From NCBI GenBank assembly GCA_902500715.1, contig CABVRO010000028.1, forward strand, positions 1 to 33,356: a DNA stretch of 33,356 nt, read 5' to 3'. Made by a program: the position numbers and the translations under genes. This DNA comes from an uncultured Nitrospira sp. GTDB taxonomy: Bacteria; Nitrospirota; Nitrospiria; Nitrospirales; Nitrospiraceae. Below are positions 32,500 to 33,356 of the stretch, in pieces. Position 1 is the stretch's first letter; every line of letters starts with the position of its first letter. The notes beneath the pieces were generated by a model. The model saw nothing but the letters and a program-made list of their open reading frames with translations. It was not told where the DNA came from and ran no database searches.

Positions 32500-33356
32500 A
32501 TGAGCGACCATCGAAATCCGGATCAGCCAGAGTCGGGCGGGCAACAGCCGCCGCGCCGTGAGGCCTCTGCCTCGTCTGATCCGATCGAACTGATAGAAGA
32601 ATGTCTGGCGGCCTTTCCGGACGGCGACCCGCGCCAGAAGCTGCTCTATAAATTGCGACATGTGATCACGGCCCAGTCGGTTGCCCAGGACCGGCGTGAT
32701 ACCGAGTTGAAGAAACTCAATGAGGTGGTCGCCAAATTGACGGCGCCCGCCAATCGAGTCGGTCTGCTGCTCGAAGTGCCGGCGGAGGCGGTGGCGCGCA
32801 TCGTCGTCGGAGGGGCGGAGTACTACGCCAACATCGACCCGCGTCTCCCGGTCGAGGATCTTAAGATCGGCACGCAGATTCTGGTGAATGAAGCCTATAC
32901 GGTGATCAAGGCCCTGGGATATGACCGCAACGGGCCGGTGCTGAAGGTGGCCGAGGTGTTGCCGGATGGGCGCATTCGTTTCGAACAGGATATGGGCCGG
33001 CAGGCGTTGATTCTGCAGCGGTCCAGCGATTTGCTGGGGGCTGACCTCAACGCCGGCGACGAAGTCCGGATCGAGCCGACACACCGGATCGCCATCGAGA
33101 AATTTGAAAATCGCCAGGCGAGAACGCACCTGCTGGATGAAGTGCCTAGCGTGACGTGGGAGCAAATCGGCGGACAGCATCAGGCGATCGAAGCCATCCG
33201 GAAAGCCATCGAATATCCGCTGCTCCATGCCGATACCTTCACGAAATATCAATTCACGCAGCCGAAGGGCTTCCTGCTCTATGGACCGCCGGGTTGCGGC
33301 AAGACCTTGATCGGGCAGGCCGCAGCCGCCAGTCTGGCTCAGCTCGTCCGTGAATC
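32500..33356 (+). CDS. arc: Proteasome-associated AAA+ ATPase (ARC/Mpa-like), partial at right edge
   Basis: The 5' 285 codons are in the window; the frame stays open to the last base. An N-terminal coiled-coil-like region (about 25-85) leads into two OB-type domains (about 90-200; VGLLLEVPAEAVARIVVGGAEYYANI, IKALGYDRNGPVLKVAEVLPDGRI). The AAA+ module follows with WEQIGG and Walker A GPPGCGKT (about 266-273). This is the ring ATPase that feeds substrates to the bacterial 20S proteasome, and in Nitrospirota usually lies with dop, pafA, prcA, prcB and a ubiquitin-like gene. GGAGG lies 7 nt before the ATG. The C-terminal half, including Walker B and the proteasome-docking tail, lies outside. Confidence 0.9.
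   Translation, partial: MSDHRNPDQPESGGQQPPRREASASSDPIELIEECLAAFPDGDPRQKLLYKLRHVITAQSVAQDRRDTELKKLNEVVAKLTAPANRVGLLLEVPAEAVARIVVGGAEYYANIDPRLPVEDLKIGTQILVNEAYTVIKALGYDRNGPVLKVAEVLPDGRIRFEQDMGRQALILQRSSDLLGADLNAGDEVRIEPTHRIAIEKFENRQARTHLLDEVPSVTWEQIGGQHQAIEAIRKAIEYPLLHADTFTKYQFTQPKGFLLYGPPGCGKTLIGQAAAASLAQLVRE

Noticed and set aside
32395..33252. Minus-strand 285-codon frame
   Set aside because: It is antisense to the clearly recognisable proteasome ATPase, with composition typical of a shadow frame.
1..33356. CRISPR array or other long tandem repeats
   Set aside because: No regularly spaced repeat family was seen on reading; only the short repeats listed were found.

Overview
The window looks like a piece of a Nitrospira-type chromosome (phylum Nitrospirota). 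This is an inference from gene content and base composition. The right-hand 18 kb is GC-rich backbone with a dedicated class GN sortase operon, GT87 glycosyltransferases, a CHASE2/sigma-54 activator and, at the right edge, the start of an ARC/Mpa-type proteasome ATPase, a gene typical of Nitrospira and Actinobacteria. The left-hand 14.4 kb is visibly AT-richer and is best read as the end of a genomic island.

Island side (1-14507). A 319-codon gene of unknown function ends exactly where a decayed IS3-family element begins (1035-2168). Next come a frameshifted antibiotic-biosynthesis-monooxygenase pseudogene (2234-2550) and a perfect 13-bp stem-loop. After these lies an intact 3,234-codon gene for a giant Tc-toxin A-like protein (2591-12295). 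It is followed 51 bp later by a secreted endonuclease/exonuclease/phosphatase-fold enzyme with a C-terminal bulb-lectin domain (12347-13960). No TcB or TcC gene is present in the window. The island ends at a 47-nt copy of the 3' half of a tRNA-Thr(CGU) gene (14461-14507), read as an attachment-site repeat; the intact tRNA and any integrase would lie to the left of the window.

Backbone, junction (14508-15419). A DUF433 antitoxin gene with a good promoter overlaps a decayed DUF5615-type toxin gene that carries an in-frame stop.

Backbone, minus strand (15420-29824). In transcription order: a small secreted protein, a HIT-family hydrolase, an unknown membrane protein, a TPR/Sel1 lipid- or periplasm-directed protein, a CHASE2-sigma-54 activator, a SAM-dependent methyltransferase, then the sortase set (OmpA-like PdsO, VIT/vWA sortase substrate with a C-terminal LPRTATDG signal, class GN sortase), and finally two tandem GT87 membrane glycosyltransferases. 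A near-consensus sigma-54 promoter (TGGCCT-N5-TTGCT, 22362 to 22347 on the minus strand) lies upstream of pdsO. It suggests that the neighbouring CHASE2 activator switches on the sortase operon, replacing the PdsR/PdsS two-component pair known from Proteobacteria.

Backbone, plus strand (29983-33356). A consensus-like sigma-70 promoter drives an HD-domain protein gene that overlaps a YjbQ-family gene. That gene in turn overlaps an HtrA/DegP-type serine protease gene. The proteasome ATPase gene starts 97 bp later and runs off the right edge.

The two most interesting signals are the orphan TcA/nuclease-lectin pair on a tRNA-bounded island, and the sigma-54/CHASE2-wired sortase operon.
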